Shown here piece after piece: positions 51,702 through 61,259 of a DNA stretch of 64,000 bases. The position numbers and the translations under genes are program-made. How positions within the stretch are numbered: the first letter of the stretch is position 1; every line of letters starts with the position of its first letter. The notes under the pieces were generated by a model. That model searched no databases, had not been told where the DNA came from, and was given only the letters and a program-made list of their open reading frames with translations. Source of the DNA: JBGNFV01 sp049645705 (GTDB taxonomy: Bacteria > Bacteroidota > Bacteroidia > Cytophagales > Cyclobacteriaceae); NCBI GenBank assembly GCA_049645705.1, contig JBARUK010000028.1, positions 1 through 64,000 of the forward strand, read 5' to 3'.

Positions 51702-52462
51702 AAAGCTCCCATCCAGATCTCCCATGACTTTTCGGCCTGTAGATGTAGCATCTGCAGGCCGTTTTTTATATGTGCTCCACGCTCCCGGCCAGCCGACAAA
51801 AAGGCCGTCTGCTCAGGATTGTACACCAGGTCATACAGGTAGTGATTTTTACCAAGTACTTCGTAGGGAATACGGGGTTTGCTATCAATATCGGGAAATG
51901 TACCTAGCGGGGTACAATTTACAATGAGGTGATACTCTTCCAGAACCTCTGGCTGTTCTATCAGCTGGTCATAGGTATAGTTATCTGCCCCCGCTGATCG
52001 GCTTACGTATCTAACCTTCAGGCCCAAATCATTCAAAGCCACCTGTACAGCCTTTGATGCTCCTCCGGTACCCAGAATAAGCGCCCGCTTCATGGTTTTT
52101 AAAGAAGGGCCTGCCCAACTCCTGAGAGACTCAGCAAAGCCATAATGGTCTGTATTGAAGCCTTCCAGTATGCCGTCCTGGATTCGTATTGTATTAACGG
52201 CTCCAATGCTGTTGGCAGTAGCATCCAGATGATCCAGGCAGGGTATCACATTTACTTTGTGAGGGATGGTAACATTAAGGCCTATCAACTCAGGGTGGGC
52301 CTTAATAAGACCGGGCAAAGCATCTGCCGTTTCAAGTTCAAAATTACGATGGGTATACCCCTCTATACCTTCCTTATCAAATTTATCAGTGAAGTACTTA
52401 TTACTAAAGGAGTGTCCGAGGGGGTAACCGATCAGGCCGATCAGTTTATTTCCGGAAGCCAT
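51698..52462 (-). CDS. aroE: Shikimate dehydrogenase
   Basis: It reduces 3-dehydroshikimate to shikimate with NADPH. The 254-residue protein has the shikimate site GLIGYPLGHSFSNKYF (N-terminus), the catalytic Lys in VTIPHKVNV, and the NADP-binding GTGGASKAV near residue 132. It overlaps the convergent PrnB-like gene by 4 bp, and the terminator of that gene lies inside its C-terminal codons. Its start is 3 bp after the DUF368 stop. Confidence 0.95.
   Translation of the reverse strand: MASGNKLIGLIGYPLGHSFSNKYFTDKFDKEGIEGYTHRNFELETADALPGLIKAHPELIGLNVTIPHKVNVIPCLDHLDATANSIGAVNTIRIQDGILEGFNTDHYGFAESLRSWAGPSLKTMKRALILGTGGASKAVQVALNDLGLKVRYVSRSAGADNYTYDQLIEQPEVLEEYHLIVNCTPLGTFPDIDSKPRIPYEVLGKNHYLYDLVYNPEQTAFLSAGRERGAHIKNGLQMLHLQAEKSWEIWMGAF
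51733..51767 (+). terminator. Rightward terminator embedded in the aroE coding sequence
   Basis: CGGCCTGTAGATG (51733-51745) pairs with CATCTGCAGGCCG (51749-51761; one G-T), loop of 3 nt, then six T. It terminates the PrnB-like gene while lying within the last codons of the convergent aroE. Confidence 0.85.
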
Positions 52463-52465
52463 AAT

Positions 52466-53419
52466 TCAGGATGATTTTTTAAGCAAGTTAGCAGCCCATT
52501 CCAGTACCAGTACCAGCATGATCCCACAGACCATGAATACAATGGCCTGTATCAGTAGGGGGTTATCGCCGGTAATCTCGGCGTAAGTAGCGGGCATAAT
52601 ATTTTCGGTCACCAGTGGCTTAACCTCACCATGCCTGTCGGTATGGTATTCCAGCACATTTTTCCATGGCCATATCTTGTTCAGAGAGCCTATCATAAAG
52701 CCGGAAAGTATAGCTATGGTCATACTCTCGTAACGATCGAGCAGCCAGCTAATAAGCCGCGAGAAAATCAGCAGCCCTGTAACGCACCCTGCTCCGAATA
52801 TAAGTAGAGTACTTATTTTGTATTGTGAGAGGGCATTAACGATATATTCGTATTTGCCAAGAATGAGCAGAATGAAAGAGCCTGATATACCCGGCAGTAT
52901 CATGGCGCATATGGCCAGTGAGCCGGACAGGAATATAAACCAGGAATCAGTAGGTGTTTCGGCAGGGGTAGCTACTGTAATGTAATATGCTACTGCTATG
53001 CCGGCCAGACCTCCGATGACAACTCTCAGGTTCCACTTTTTTATAGTACGGGCTACATATATCGAGCTAATGATGATAAGCCCGAAAAAGAAAGACCATA
53101 ACTGTATTGGGTAGTTTTCCAGGAGAAAGGTTATGAGCTTGGCAAGAGACAGCAGGCTTACGAATATACCTGATAAGAGTACTAACAGAAATGTTCCGTT
53201 TATCTTATACCAGAACTCACTGAACTTACCGGATACCAGTAGCTTAAAAGCAGGAACATCCACCTCGCCGATACTATCCAGCAGCTCTTCGTAAATACCG
53301 GTGATAAATGCGATGGTTCCGCCGGACACACCCGGTACCACGTCCGCACCTCCCATGCCTATCCCTTTAAAGAATAGTAGGATGTAGTCTTTAAACCCTC
53401 TTACTTTCCTGGAATCCAT
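52466..53419 (-). CDS. DUF368 membrane protein
   Basis: A 317-residue polytopic membrane protein with about eight segments. The N-terminal GIGMGGADVVPGVSGGTIAFITGIYEEL is the DUF368 signature, and a second such motif, GMILPGISGS-like (AMILPGISGSFILLILGKYE), follows in the second half. The family is related to DedA/undecaprenyl-phosphate handling proteins by recent reports I recall, so C55-P flipping is possible, but that is inference. It is 5 bp after comA and 3 bp before aroE. Confidence 0.88.
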   Translation of the reverse strand: MDSRKVRGFKDYILLFFKGIGMGGADVVPGVSGGTIAFITGIYEELLDSIGEVDVPAFKLLVSGKFSEFWYKINGTFLLVLLSGIFVSLLSLAKLITFLLENYPIQLWSFFFGLIIISSIYVARTIKKWNLRVVIGGLAGIAVAYYITVATPAETPTDSWFIFLSGSLAICAMILPGISGSFILLILGKYEYIVNALSQYKISTLLIFGAGCVTGLLIFSRLISWLLDRYESMTIAILSGFMIGSLNKIWPWKNVLEYHTDRHGEVKPLVTENIMPATYAEITGDNPLLIQAIVFMVCGIMLVLVLEWAANLLKKSS

Positions 53420-53424
53420 ACCGG

Positions 53425-54204
53425 CTACTCCTGTCCCTTTTTATCGATGTCCAGAAAATGATTGAATGTATCACCTCTGAGTCCCAGGCGAATGGTTTCC
53501 AAAGGAATAACTTCGTTGGGAGCTATATTGCCAAGGTTTACATTAGTACCCAGTAATTTGATAAACCAAACCTGCTGGGCTTTTTGGGGGGCCTCCCAGA
53601 TGATCTTTTCAAAAGGTATCTTAGTAAGGATCTCTTCTACAAGACCACTACGGACCTCACCACTGGAACGGAAAAGCCCTACATTGCCACCTTCACGCGC
53701 TTCGCCTATCACCTTCCAGGCACCGGCATCAAGCTCGGCCTGCATGAGTGCGATCCATTTATAAGGGGGGATTATCTTTTCGGCATCTTTACTACCCACT
53801 TCAGAGAGTACGGTCACCTGCTCGGAGAGCTTACGGATGTACTCGCACTTGATGTCATGTTCCATCTCGACAGAGCCATCACTCACCTCGGCAAATGAAA
53901 GGTCGTACTTATCCAGTACCCTCCTGTAGTCATCGAACTGTCCGCGTATAGCAAAGGCCTCAAACAGCGTCCCCCCCAGGTAGGTAGGTATACCGGCGGC
54001 TTTGTAGAGTCCGATCTTTTCCTTAAGGTTCGGCGTAACATAGGAAGTGGCCCATCCTAACTTGACGATATCGACATAGTTGTCACTGACAGAGATAAAA
54101 TCTTCAACCTCACGAAGACTCAGACCTTTATCCATAGCCATTGTAAACCCATACTGTCTGGGTTTAGCCGTGCGTTCGGGCACGTTCTCAAGTGTATAAT
54201 TCAT
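53425..54204 (-). CDS. comA: Phosphosulfolactate synthase
   Basis: It adds sulfite to phosphoenolpyruvate to give phosphosulfolactate. The 259-residue TIM-barrel-like protein shows KLGWATSYV, YLGGTLFEAFAIRGQ, AEVSDGSVEM, SEVGSKD and IWEAPQKAQQVWFIKLLG, all typical of ComA. In methanogens this leads to coenzyme M; in Cytophagales it may feed sulfolactate or cysteate for sulfonolipids (capnine). No ComB, ComC or cysteate gene is in the window. Its ATG overlaps the TPR gene's stop (TGATG). Confidence 0.9.
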   Translation of the reverse strand: MNYTLENVPERTAKPRQYGFTMAMDKGLSLREVEDFISVSDNYVDIVKLGWATSYVTPNLKEKIGLYKAAGIPTYLGGTLFEAFAIRGQFDDYRRVLDKYDLSFAEVSDGSVEMEHDIKCEYIRKLSEQVTVLSEVGSKDAEKIIPPYKWIALMQAELDAGAWKVIGEAREGGNVGLFRSSGEVRSGLVEEILTKIPFEKIIWEAPQKAQQVWFIKLLGTNVNLGNIAPNEVIPLETIRLGLRGDTFNHFLDIDKKGQE

Positions 54205-55637
54205 CAGGGCTTTTCTTTTCTGAATTGCTCAATAATCTTGAACAGAGCTTTTTGAGTTTCCAGCTTGGGGAAAAACTCCAAAAGTAGCGTATGCTTGTCG
54301 AAGTTCAAAATTAAGGCATTTTCGAGAAAATTGAAGGCTTCTTTGTATTTGCCGTCGGCTATAAGGTAAGCAGTGGCCCGGTAGTACAGCTCTGCCTCAT
54401 CGGGTAGCTCTTCTATACCGTTCATGACTATGTCTACCGCCTCATTATAGTTACCCTGCTCATACAGGATAAGAGACCAGTCCAGCCACATCTCATAGTG
54501 ATTTGGATTGATCAGGCTGGCTTCATAGTAAGCTTCGAGACTGGAGACCACATTACCTACCTGATTTTCAGCATCGGCAACGGCAAGCCAGTATTCAAAG
54601 TTCTCTGCATCTAGCTTCAATGCCTTATTCAGAAAATGTATGCCCTCGTAAGCTCTGTCCTGGCGGATAAGGCAACAACCAAGACCAAAGTAGGCCTGGT
54701 CGTACATCTGATCTAGTTTGATGGCCTTCTTGAAGTAGGTAATGGCACGCCCGAAGTTCTCGAGCTTCTCGTAGGCCGCACCTATGTAGTTGTAAATTTC
54801 GGCGCTTGCTCCCTCTGCTTCGAGGGTCTTTTCGTAGCACCTGAGGGCTTCTGAATAGTGATCCAGGTTCATATGGGAGTTTCCCATGTTGAACCACGCA
54901 GAGGCAAAATCATCGTCTATGACGGTGGCATAGTCGTATGCGTCTATGGCCTCTTTGAACTTCTCCAGCTTGTTAAAGATGATACCAAGATTATACCAGG
55001 CACTACTGGAATAGGGGTCGGCATCAATGAATTTTTTATAAAAGGTAATACTGCCTTCCAGTTCCCCGATCATATCCAGACAATAGGCGAGCTCATACAA
55101 AGCATTCTCATGATTGAGGTTCTGCTCAATAGCTTGTCTATAGCATTCTATAGCTTCTTTGTAGTTGCTCATACCCTGATAGGCAAGGCCCATGTGGTAG
55201 TATACCTCATCACGCTCCTCACACACATGAATAGCGCGTGAGAACATCTCTATGGCAGACTCGAACTTACCCATAAGGGAGTAGACCGATCCGGAATAGA
55301 AAAGTACGTCGGGGTCATTGGGCTGCAGGTTTCCGGCCTCTTCCAAGAGTTGAAGGGACTCATCAAACCGTTGCATATTGGTCAGTATCTGTGCTTTTTC
55401 AAGTCTTAATTCGGTAGAAAACGGATACTGCTCCAAGGCAATATCACAGGCCTTAAGGGCCTTCTTGAAGTTTCCACTCTCAAGATAGTGGTCTATAATT
55501 TCTTCATACGCTTCAATATCAAAAAAGCAGTAGCTTTTATTCCTCAGGTTCTCCTCGAACTGATTGATCAATTCCTTACCCTCTTCGCGTCGTTTAAAAC
55601 TATCTCCCATCCAACTTTTATTTATATCAGCCGGCAT
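54204..55637 (-). CDS. Tetratricopeptide repeat protein
   Basis: A 477-residue protein made of about twelve TPR-type helix pairs (for example AIEMFSRAIHVCEERDEVYYHMGLAY, SSSAWYNLGIIFNKLEKF, ASAWFNMGNSHMNLDHY), without signal peptide. It is a scaffold for protein contacts. It heads the leftward unit TPR-comA-DUF368-aroE through a 1-bp stop/start overlap. A start at 55610 (MGDSFKRR) is also possible. Confidence 0.85.
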   Translation of the reverse strand: MPADINKSWMGDSFKRREEGKELINQFEENLRNKSYCFFDIEAYEEIIDHYLESGNFKKALKACDIALEQYPFSTELRLEKAQILTNMQRFDESLQLLEEAGNLQPNDPDVLFYSGSVYSLMGKFESAIEMFSRAIHVCEERDEVYYHMGLAYQGMSNYKEAIECYRQAIEQNLNHENALYELAYCLDMIGELEGSITFYKKFIDADPYSSSAWYNLGIIFNKLEKFKEAIDAYDYATVIDDDFASAWFNMGNSHMNLDHYSEALRCYEKTLEAEGASAEIYNYIGAAYEKLENFGRAITYFKKAIKLDQMYDQAYFGLGCCLIRQDRAYEGIHFLNKALKLDAENFEYWLAVADAENQVGNVVSSLEAYYEASLINPNHYEMWLDWSLILYEQGNYNEAVDIVMNGIEELPDEAELYYRATAYLIADGKYKEAFNFLENALILNFDKHTLLLEFFPKLETQKALFKIIEQFRKEKP

Positions 55638-55769
55638 CCATTACGTTCAATTTAACAATTAAACGGATAGATTTGATTCGGCTGTAAGATATTTTATACC
55701 TGTACTAAAAAAGGTATATGTCTAATGCATAACATCATTTGCCTGAACAGACATCTACCAGCTTACGTA

Positions 55770-56513
55770 CTAAATTAACTTACTGTTCAGCAGAGGACAC
55801 GCAAGTGCCTTTTCAAACAGTTTGGAACGAATCACCCGCCCCAGATTATCCAGGTGCCGCTCATGGTGGCAGTCGCTACCCAGAAAGCTCACGAGTTTGT
55901 TTTCGATGAGCCATCCAGCCATTTTACCGGCAGACTTAGCATAATAACCGTTTATCGAGTTCATATTTAGCTGCAGCAATAACCCCCTTTCTGTAAGTCT
56001 GGCCAGTTCATCTTGCTTTTGATGAAAATAGAGGTAGCGCTCCGGGTGGGCCAGTACAGGCTTATACCCGGCAGACTGCAACTCGAAAACGGCATGTTCC
56101 AGGAAGACCGGTTCATTAATAAACGAAGTTTCTACCAGAACATAGCTGTCACCGAAGCTAAGTATTTCAGAATTGTCACCTGAAAACCGTTCCATGAAGA
56201 ACTCATCGAGGTAGTATTCTGCCGCAGCTTCTACCATGATATCCAGCCCGGCCGCATCCACAGCTTGCTTTACATCATTGAGTCCGTTACGGATGATCTC
56301 CGGGGTGTTCCGGTAAGCATCATGCATAATGTGCGGTGTGGTAATGACCTTTTTATAGCCATACTCCACCATACGTCCGAGCATATGGATGGTCTGCTCC
56401 ATGTTCTCGGACCCATCATCAATACCGGGAATGAAATGAGAATGTATATCGACCTGAAACGGAACGGTGGTCCGTCCGGTGGTCTTATTTTTTCTAAAAA
56501 GGTTTTTCAGCAC
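55770..56513 (-). CDS. CpsB/CapC-type tyrosine-protein phosphatase
   Basis: A 247-residue PHP-fold phosphatase that dephosphorylates the tyrosine kinase of the polysaccharide pathway. Metal ligands are visible: DIHSHFIPGIDDG (Asp22, His24, His26), ITTPH near 60 and LGSDCHHERH near 215. It starts at the base directly after the kinase stop codon, which fits a kinase/phosphatase pair controlling polymer length and export. Confidence 0.92.
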   Translation of the reverse strand: MLKNLFRKNKTTGRTTVPFQVDIHSHFIPGIDDGSENMEQTIHMLGRMVEYGYKKVITTPHIMHDAYRNTPEIIRNGLNDVKQAVDAAGLDIMVEAAAEYYLDEFFMERFSGDNSEILSFGDSYVLVETSFINEPVFLEHAVFELQSAGYKPVLAHPERYLYFHQKQDELARLTERGLLLQLNMNSINGYYAKSAGKMAGWLIENKLVSFLGSDCHHERHLDNLGRVIRSKLFEKALACPLLNSKLI

Positions 56514-58922
56514 TTAGTTTCTGCTAAAAATTTTCTTCAAAAAAGACTGCTTTTCAGCCTTATTGGGCTCTTCATAATACCCCATACCGTATCCGTAACC
56601 ATAGCCATAGCCATATTCGGCGTATGAGTTGGTGGCATTCAGCACGAGGCACAAATTATCCAGCCTGTTTACTTTCACCAAACGATTCACGCTCTTCAGA
56701 AAGGCTTTTTTAGAATAATCAGCCCGCACTATATAAATAGGCAAATCGGCTTTTTTCATGGCCAGCATGCCGTCGGTAACCAAACCTACCGGCGGAGTAT
56801 CCAATATGACTACATCGTAGAGGCTCTTGGCTTCTTCCAGCAGCCTGTCCATATCACTGCTCATGATAAGCTCGGAAGGGTTGGGTGGAGTAGGCCCGGC
56901 GGAGACTATGTCCAGATTGTCCAGAGTAGTTTTCTGTACACACTCCTGCAAGGTGGTTTTTCCGATGAGCAGCGTACTCAGGCCATTAGCTCCGTTTTTG
57001 CTTTCAAAAGCTTTGTGAACCTTGGGCCGTCGCATATCGAGGTCCAGTATGAGCACCCGAGAGCCAGACATGGCGATGATCCCGCCCAGATTGGATGCTA
57101 CGAATGTTTTACCCTCACCACTGATAGTGGAAGTCACAGAAATGACCTTGGTTTTCTTTTTGCCTGAGAGAAACTCCAGGTTTGTACGAATGGATCTGAG
57201 GGCTTCACTGACCCCGGATTTGGGCTGCTTGTGCACGATCATCCTGGTTTCAGTAATATTTTCCAGGTGATACGCAGGGACTGTCCCCAGTACGGGTACA
57301 TTGGTTATAGCCTCCAGCTCGGACTGACTGGTGACCTTGTTATGCAAGCCATACCTTACTCCTACAAATATGAGGCTAAATAAAAACCCGGCTACAAGTC
57401 CAGCGCCTAGTACCAGACCCTTTTTAGGGTAAATAGGTGAAGAAGCCACGGAAGCACTGCTCAGTATTACAAAGTCGGTGGTGGTACCGGCCTCTGCTAT
57501 CTGGAACTCAGCTTTTTTCTCCATAAGCATAAGATAGCGCTCCTCATCCAGGTCATACTTACGCTTCATTTTGGTGTATTCCATACTCTTACCCGGCAGT
57601 GAGGTAAAGTCATCTTCCATCTCCAGCTTGCGGTTATTCACTTCTCCCAGGCGATTGAAGATATTTTCGCGAATGTTATTCAGTCGCTCAAGTATGGAGG
57701 TTTTCAAGAGGTCGAGTTCCTGGTTTTTCTTTTTTACAGCATAGGTATTAGGGTTATAGCTGGTAAGTAGCAGCTCTTTTTCCTGCACCAGGTTGCTGAA
57801 CTCTTTTACAAGCTCATTCAGGTCATCCGGCAGGTAATCATTATCTACTAAAAGCTCACCTACTGCTGCCTGATCTACTGTTATTTCATCGTATACCTGA
57901 TTTATAAATCGCAGCCTTTTCTGATAAGAGAATCGCATACTGTCCATTTGCTCCATCAGGCCGATCACCCGACCGATATCACTGTTCAGATCAGTGGTTT
58001 TATACTCTATAGTAAAGTTTTCGAAGTAGTTTTCATATTGATTTAGCTGGCTCTCAGTAATACTCAACTGCTCATCGAGAAAATCGATTTTTTGCTTATT
58101 GGCTTTGTTTTTTTCCTCACGGGTGTATAGCAGATATAGGGTATCAATGGCATTGACCAGGTCTTTAGCTTTAAAAGGATTGTGGTCTCTGAAGCTTATC
58201 CTGATAGTATTAGCCTTAATGTTATAGGGTATTACCTCAAGCCCGTTATCCAGGTAGTCGATCAGAGCAGGCTCGCTGTTGATCTTAAAGTAGTATTCCT
58301 TATCAGGCAGAGACGGGGAATAATGTTTGGTGGCATATACCTTCATGGTAAAACCACTTTGGTTTATCTCCTCGCCAAAGCTATGCACACTGCTGTGCTT
58401 TGTGCCATTGTGCATGTAGGAGAACCGAAAGGTATTCGGCTGTAGCAATTCTATATCGAACGGCCTATCATAGTAGGAAGGATCTGTAAGCTCATGTACA
58501 ACTCTGAAAGGGCTGTTGTTATAGCGCTCGTCATTCAGGAAATTGCCATAGGCATGGTAGGTAGTCTGAAGGTTCAGCTCATTGATTACCTTATTGAAAA
58601 ACAGACGCGATCGGATAAGCTCGATCTCGCCGGAGATATTAGTAATCTTGTTTTCATCTACATCCTCCAGGTTGTTCAAACCCAATACACTGGCCTCGCT
58701 CTTGATGTTAAGCTTAAGATCAGAGTTGGACTCGTACAGGGGCTTAGTGTACCGAACGGTAAGGTAGGCCGCCAGGGTAGTCAAAGCGATAATAAGTATG
58801 ATCCACGGCAGACTTTTTCTGATAACCAGGAATAGTTTTCCGAAGTCGATCCTATCAAAAAAACTGTCTGAATCCTCGCTTCCTATGCTTCTTACGCCTA
58901 TTTCGTATTTATTATCTTCCAA
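56514..58922 (-). CDS. Wzc-like polysaccharide co-polymerase and tyrosine kinase
   Basis: An 802-residue protein joining an N-terminal Wzz domain (TM near 30-50 and again near 500, coiled coil in between) to a cytoplasmic BY-kinase. Walker A TISGEGKT lies near 599, the A' motif VLILDLDMRRPK follows and Walker B is VVILDTPPVG. The C-terminal autophosphorylation cluster is a YG repeat, AEYGYGYGYGYGMGYYEEP. It controls chain length through phosphorylation cycles opposed by the phosphatase at 55770. It is 9 bp after the exporter gene and directly before the phosphatase. Confidence 0.94.
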   Translation of the reverse strand: MEDNKYEIGVRSIGSEDSDSFFDRIDFGKLFLVIRKSLPWIILIIALTTLAAYLTVRYTKPLYESNSDLKLNIKSEASVLGLNNLEDVDENKITNISGEIELIRSRLFFNKVINELNLQTTYHAYGNFLNDERYNNSPFRVVHELTDPSYYDRPFDIELLQPNTFRFSYMHNGTKHSSVHSFGEEINQSGFTMKVYATKHYSPSLPDKEYYFKINSEPALIDYLDNGLEVIPYNIKANTIRISFRDHNPFKAKDLVNAIDTLYLLYTREEKNKANKQKIDFLDEQLSITESQLNQYENYFENFTIEYKTTDLNSDIGRVIGLMEQMDSMRFSYQKRLRFINQVYDEITVDQAAVGELLVDNDYLPDDLNELVKEFSNLVQEKELLLTSYNPNTYAVKKKNQELDLLKTSILERLNNIRENIFNRLGEVNNRKLEMEDDFTSLPGKSMEYTKMKRKYDLDEERYLMLMEKKAEFQIAEAGTTTDFVILSSASVASSPIYPKKGLVLGAGLVAGFLFSLIFVGVRYGLHNKVTSQSELEAITNVPVLGTVPAYHLENITETRMIVHKQPKSGVSEALRSIRTNLEFLSGKKKTKVISVTSTISGEGKTFVASNLGGIIAMSGSRVLILDLDMRRPKVHKAFESKNGANGLSTLLIGKTTLQECVQKTTLDNLDIVSAGPTPPNPSELIMSSDMDRLLEEAKSLYDVVILDTPPVGLVTDGMLAMKKADLPIYIVRADYSKKAFLKSVNRLVKVNRLDNLCLVLNATNSYAEYGYGYGYGYGMGYYEEPNKAEKQSFLKKIFSRN

Positions 58923-58931
58923 ATCGGGCTT

Positions 58932-59726
58932 TTAGTTGCTGTTTAAAAGCACAACCGTAAGGCTGAGCAAGCTGGTAATAACTGAAAGCAGTGGTGCCAC
59001 ATCTCTTATTGATTCTCCCGGACGGTTTATTGGCTCCACGTATATAATATCTCCTGGCATAACACTAAGTGAGGCCGATTTCATTCCCTCGATGGTAGAT
59101 AAATCGATCTTCTGTACAATAGGGTCATCAAGATCTCCTCGGATAAGCCTGATATTATCAGCACGATTGTACCGCTCTATTCCCCCGGACAGTGCCAATA
59201 CTTCTATGATGCTCATATCCTGGTTTGTAAGAGGAACAACCTGGCCACCCATCCCACCGAGCACGATCACCCGCTTGTTTACGTAGTTGGATATAACAAA
59301 AGGTTCTACAAAGTATTCGCTATAAGAAACCTTGAGTATGCTATCTGCCTGAAACAGCGTGTAGCCTGCTACATCCACCTCACCTACTACAGGAAGCCGC
59401 ACTTTACCATCTTCATAAACAGTATATTCCAGCAGTCGGCGCTCACCGTCCTCACCGGATTCGTCCAGTTCGAAATTGGGGTCGATGATACGCTCGCCAT
59501 TATTGGTAAAAACCTCTACTGTGAGGCGATCATGCGGTCTGATGAGATATGAACGCTCCGCATCGGCTACGGCCATACCTACCTCACCGGAAGGAAAGTC
59601 CTCAGCGGTTTTGAACATGATATGCTGCTTATAGGCACTGCATGAGAAGAGACAGCCGGCCAGCAGGACCAGGCTACATATGCGTAAGATCAGGTTGTTC
59701 AAAATAGACGTTGTATTTACACGCAC
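58932..59726 (-). CDS. Wza-like polysaccharide export lipoprotein
   Basis: An outer-membrane export protein with an SPII signal (ILRICSLVLLAGCLFSCSAYK, lipid Cys about 46 residues from the longest start). A Poly_export domain begins YLIRPHDRLTVEVF, followed by SLBB-type repeats (VRLPVVGEVDVAGYTL, RVIVLGGMGGQVVPL). The C-terminus has a hydrophobic stretch (VAPLLSVITSLLSLTVVLL). The chosen GTG (59724-59726) keeps the signal near the N-terminus; ATG 59810 would overlap the glycosyltransferase gene by 32 bp, and TTG 59702 is also possible. It forms the outer channel with the Wzc-like kinase. Confidence 0.85.
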   Translation of the reverse strand: MRVNTTSILNNLILRICSLVLLAGCLFSCSAYKQHIMFKTAEDFPSGEVGMAVADAERSYLIRPHDRLTVEVFTNNGERIIDPNFELDESGEDGERRLLEYTVYEDGKVRLPVVGEVDVAGYTLFQADSILKVSYSEYFVEPFVISNYVNKRVIVLGGMGGQVVPLTNQDMSIIEVLALSGGIERYNRADNIRLIRGDLDDPIVQKIDLSTIEGMKSASLSVMPGDIIYVEPINRPGESIRDVAPLLSVITSLLSLTVVLLNSN

Positions 59727-59778
59727 AAATATAGGTATTCTTTGCAGCCTTTCTGCCTGAGGTGTTATGGCTATGTAC

Positions 59779-60915
59779 CTATTGTTCAGTTGCTGTAAGC
59801 CTTCCGGCACCTGTAGTACAGCTCTCTATGGCGTTAATGTACTTATTTATTACAATTTTTTCGTCAAAACGCTGCTCGACTATTTTTCTGCCGTTGCAGC
59901 CCATGTCTCTTACCAGCTCTTCGTCGGCCTGAGCCATTACTCTCATAGCGTCTGCCAGTGCTGTGACATTCTTTGCTTCACACAGCAGGCCATTCACTCC
60001 ATCTTCTACTACATTATTACAGCCGGGCACATTGGTAGCCACTATGGCCCGGCCCATACTAGCGGCTTCAAGCAGGGTGCGGGGGGTTCCTTCACGGTAG
60101 CTTGGCAGTACGATACAGTCTGAGTCTATGACCGGTTGGCGGACATCGCTGGTGGTTCCAAGGTATTCGATAGTGCCGCTCTCTATCCATTCGTCTACCA
60201 CATCCAAGGGGATGCCCCTCTTGTGCACGGGGTCTTTTGCTCCCAGCAGCTGAAATCTGGCGTCTACACCATCTGCTTTCAGTATTCTGGCGGCCTCCAC
60301 GTATTCGGACACGCCCTTATCGTAGATCAGACGGCTCACCATAAGAAATGTGAAGGGTCTTTTTTGCTGATAGGGCGCATAGGCAAAACGCCCGATGTCT
60401 ATCCCGGAACCGGGCAGCAGGGCCGTTATCTGCTCCCGTACCAGTTTCTTCTTTAGAAAAAGATCCCTGTCGTCCGCATTTTGAAAGAACACAAGCCTGG
60501 GAAGGCGAAATACAGCCCGATAGAGTGTAATAGCTGTACGGTTGACGAGATTATCTTTGAGAAAGACGGTGCCCAGGCCGCTTACGTTATTGATAGCAGG
60601 TATACCGAGTGTAGCTGCAGCTATGGTACCATAAATATTTGGTTTGATGGTGTAGTGCAATACGACATCAGGGCGTATTCTACTATAGATTTTCCTAAGC
60701 TCTGCTATCAGCCCCAAATCGCGAAGCGGGCTGGCCCCGCGGCTGTCCATGGTGACTTTTTGGTAGATGCAGCCTTCCTGTTCCAGCAATCTGGAAAAAT
60801 CATCTTCCGGCGCTACAGCATATACCTGGTGCCCATCATCGATGAGGGCTCTGATCAAACCCATCCTGAAGTTGTAAATATTCCAGGACGTATTCAGTAC
60901 GATTGCTATCTTCAT
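59779..60915 (-). CDS. Family 4 glycosyltransferase
   Basis: A 378-residue GT-B enzyme. The N-terminal IVLNTSWNIYNFRMGLIRAL and GASPLRDLGLI resemble PglA/PglJ-type transferases that act on undecaprenyl-diphosphate sugars. The GT4 nucleotide-binding segment FTFLMVSRLIYDKGVSEYVEAA (near 180) and VLPSYREGTPRTLLEAASMGRAI with the EGTP...E motif (near 290) are intact. It heads the exporter-kinase-phosphatase unit, 52 bp upstream of the exporter. Donor and acceptor are unknown. Confidence 0.9.
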   Translation of the reverse strand: MKIAIVLNTSWNIYNFRMGLIRALIDDGHQVYAVAPEDDFSRLLEQEGCIYQKVTMDSRGASPLRDLGLIAELRKIYSRIRPDVVLHYTIKPNIYGTIAAATLGIPAINNVSGLGTVFLKDNLVNRTAITLYRAVFRLPRLVFFQNADDRDLFLKKKLVREQITALLPGSGIDIGRFAYAPYQQKRPFTFLMVSRLIYDKGVSEYVEAARILKADGVDARFQLLGAKDPVHKRGIPLDVVDEWIESGTIEYLGTTSDVRQPVIDSDCIVLPSYREGTPRTLLEAASMGRAIVATNVPGCNNVVEDGVNGLLCEAKNVTALADAMRVMAQADEELVRDMGCNGRKIVEQRFDEKIVINKYINAIESCTTGAGRLTATEQ

Positions 60916-61259
60916 CTGGCCAAACCTTGATACCGCCTCATACTTTACTGTTCTTCTTCCAGGGGGGTCGGTCTATTGGGAAATCAAAATTATACAAATT
61001 TTTACTTTTCTGGTCATGCTGTGCCCAATATGGGGCCTCAGGGCGTAAAATAATGAGGTAAATACTACTATAAAACAAGCATTACAGAGGTTCTGAATTA
61101 AGAATTTCGGATAATCCTGTGCTATAAACTGACTTTTTTGCACCCGTTTCATTAAAATTCAGTTAGTATATTGAATGACTGGGAAATTTTCTTCCCTTAT
61201 TATTGTTATCTACCGGCCTGAACAGAAATAGCCGGTAAACAGAAGAACATATTTTTTGC
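60916..61259. other. 344-bp gap, no gene seen
   Basis: Divergent promoters for the glycosyltransferase gene and hflX should be here. No clear consensus promoter, repeat or RNA structure was found. Confidence 0.5.
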
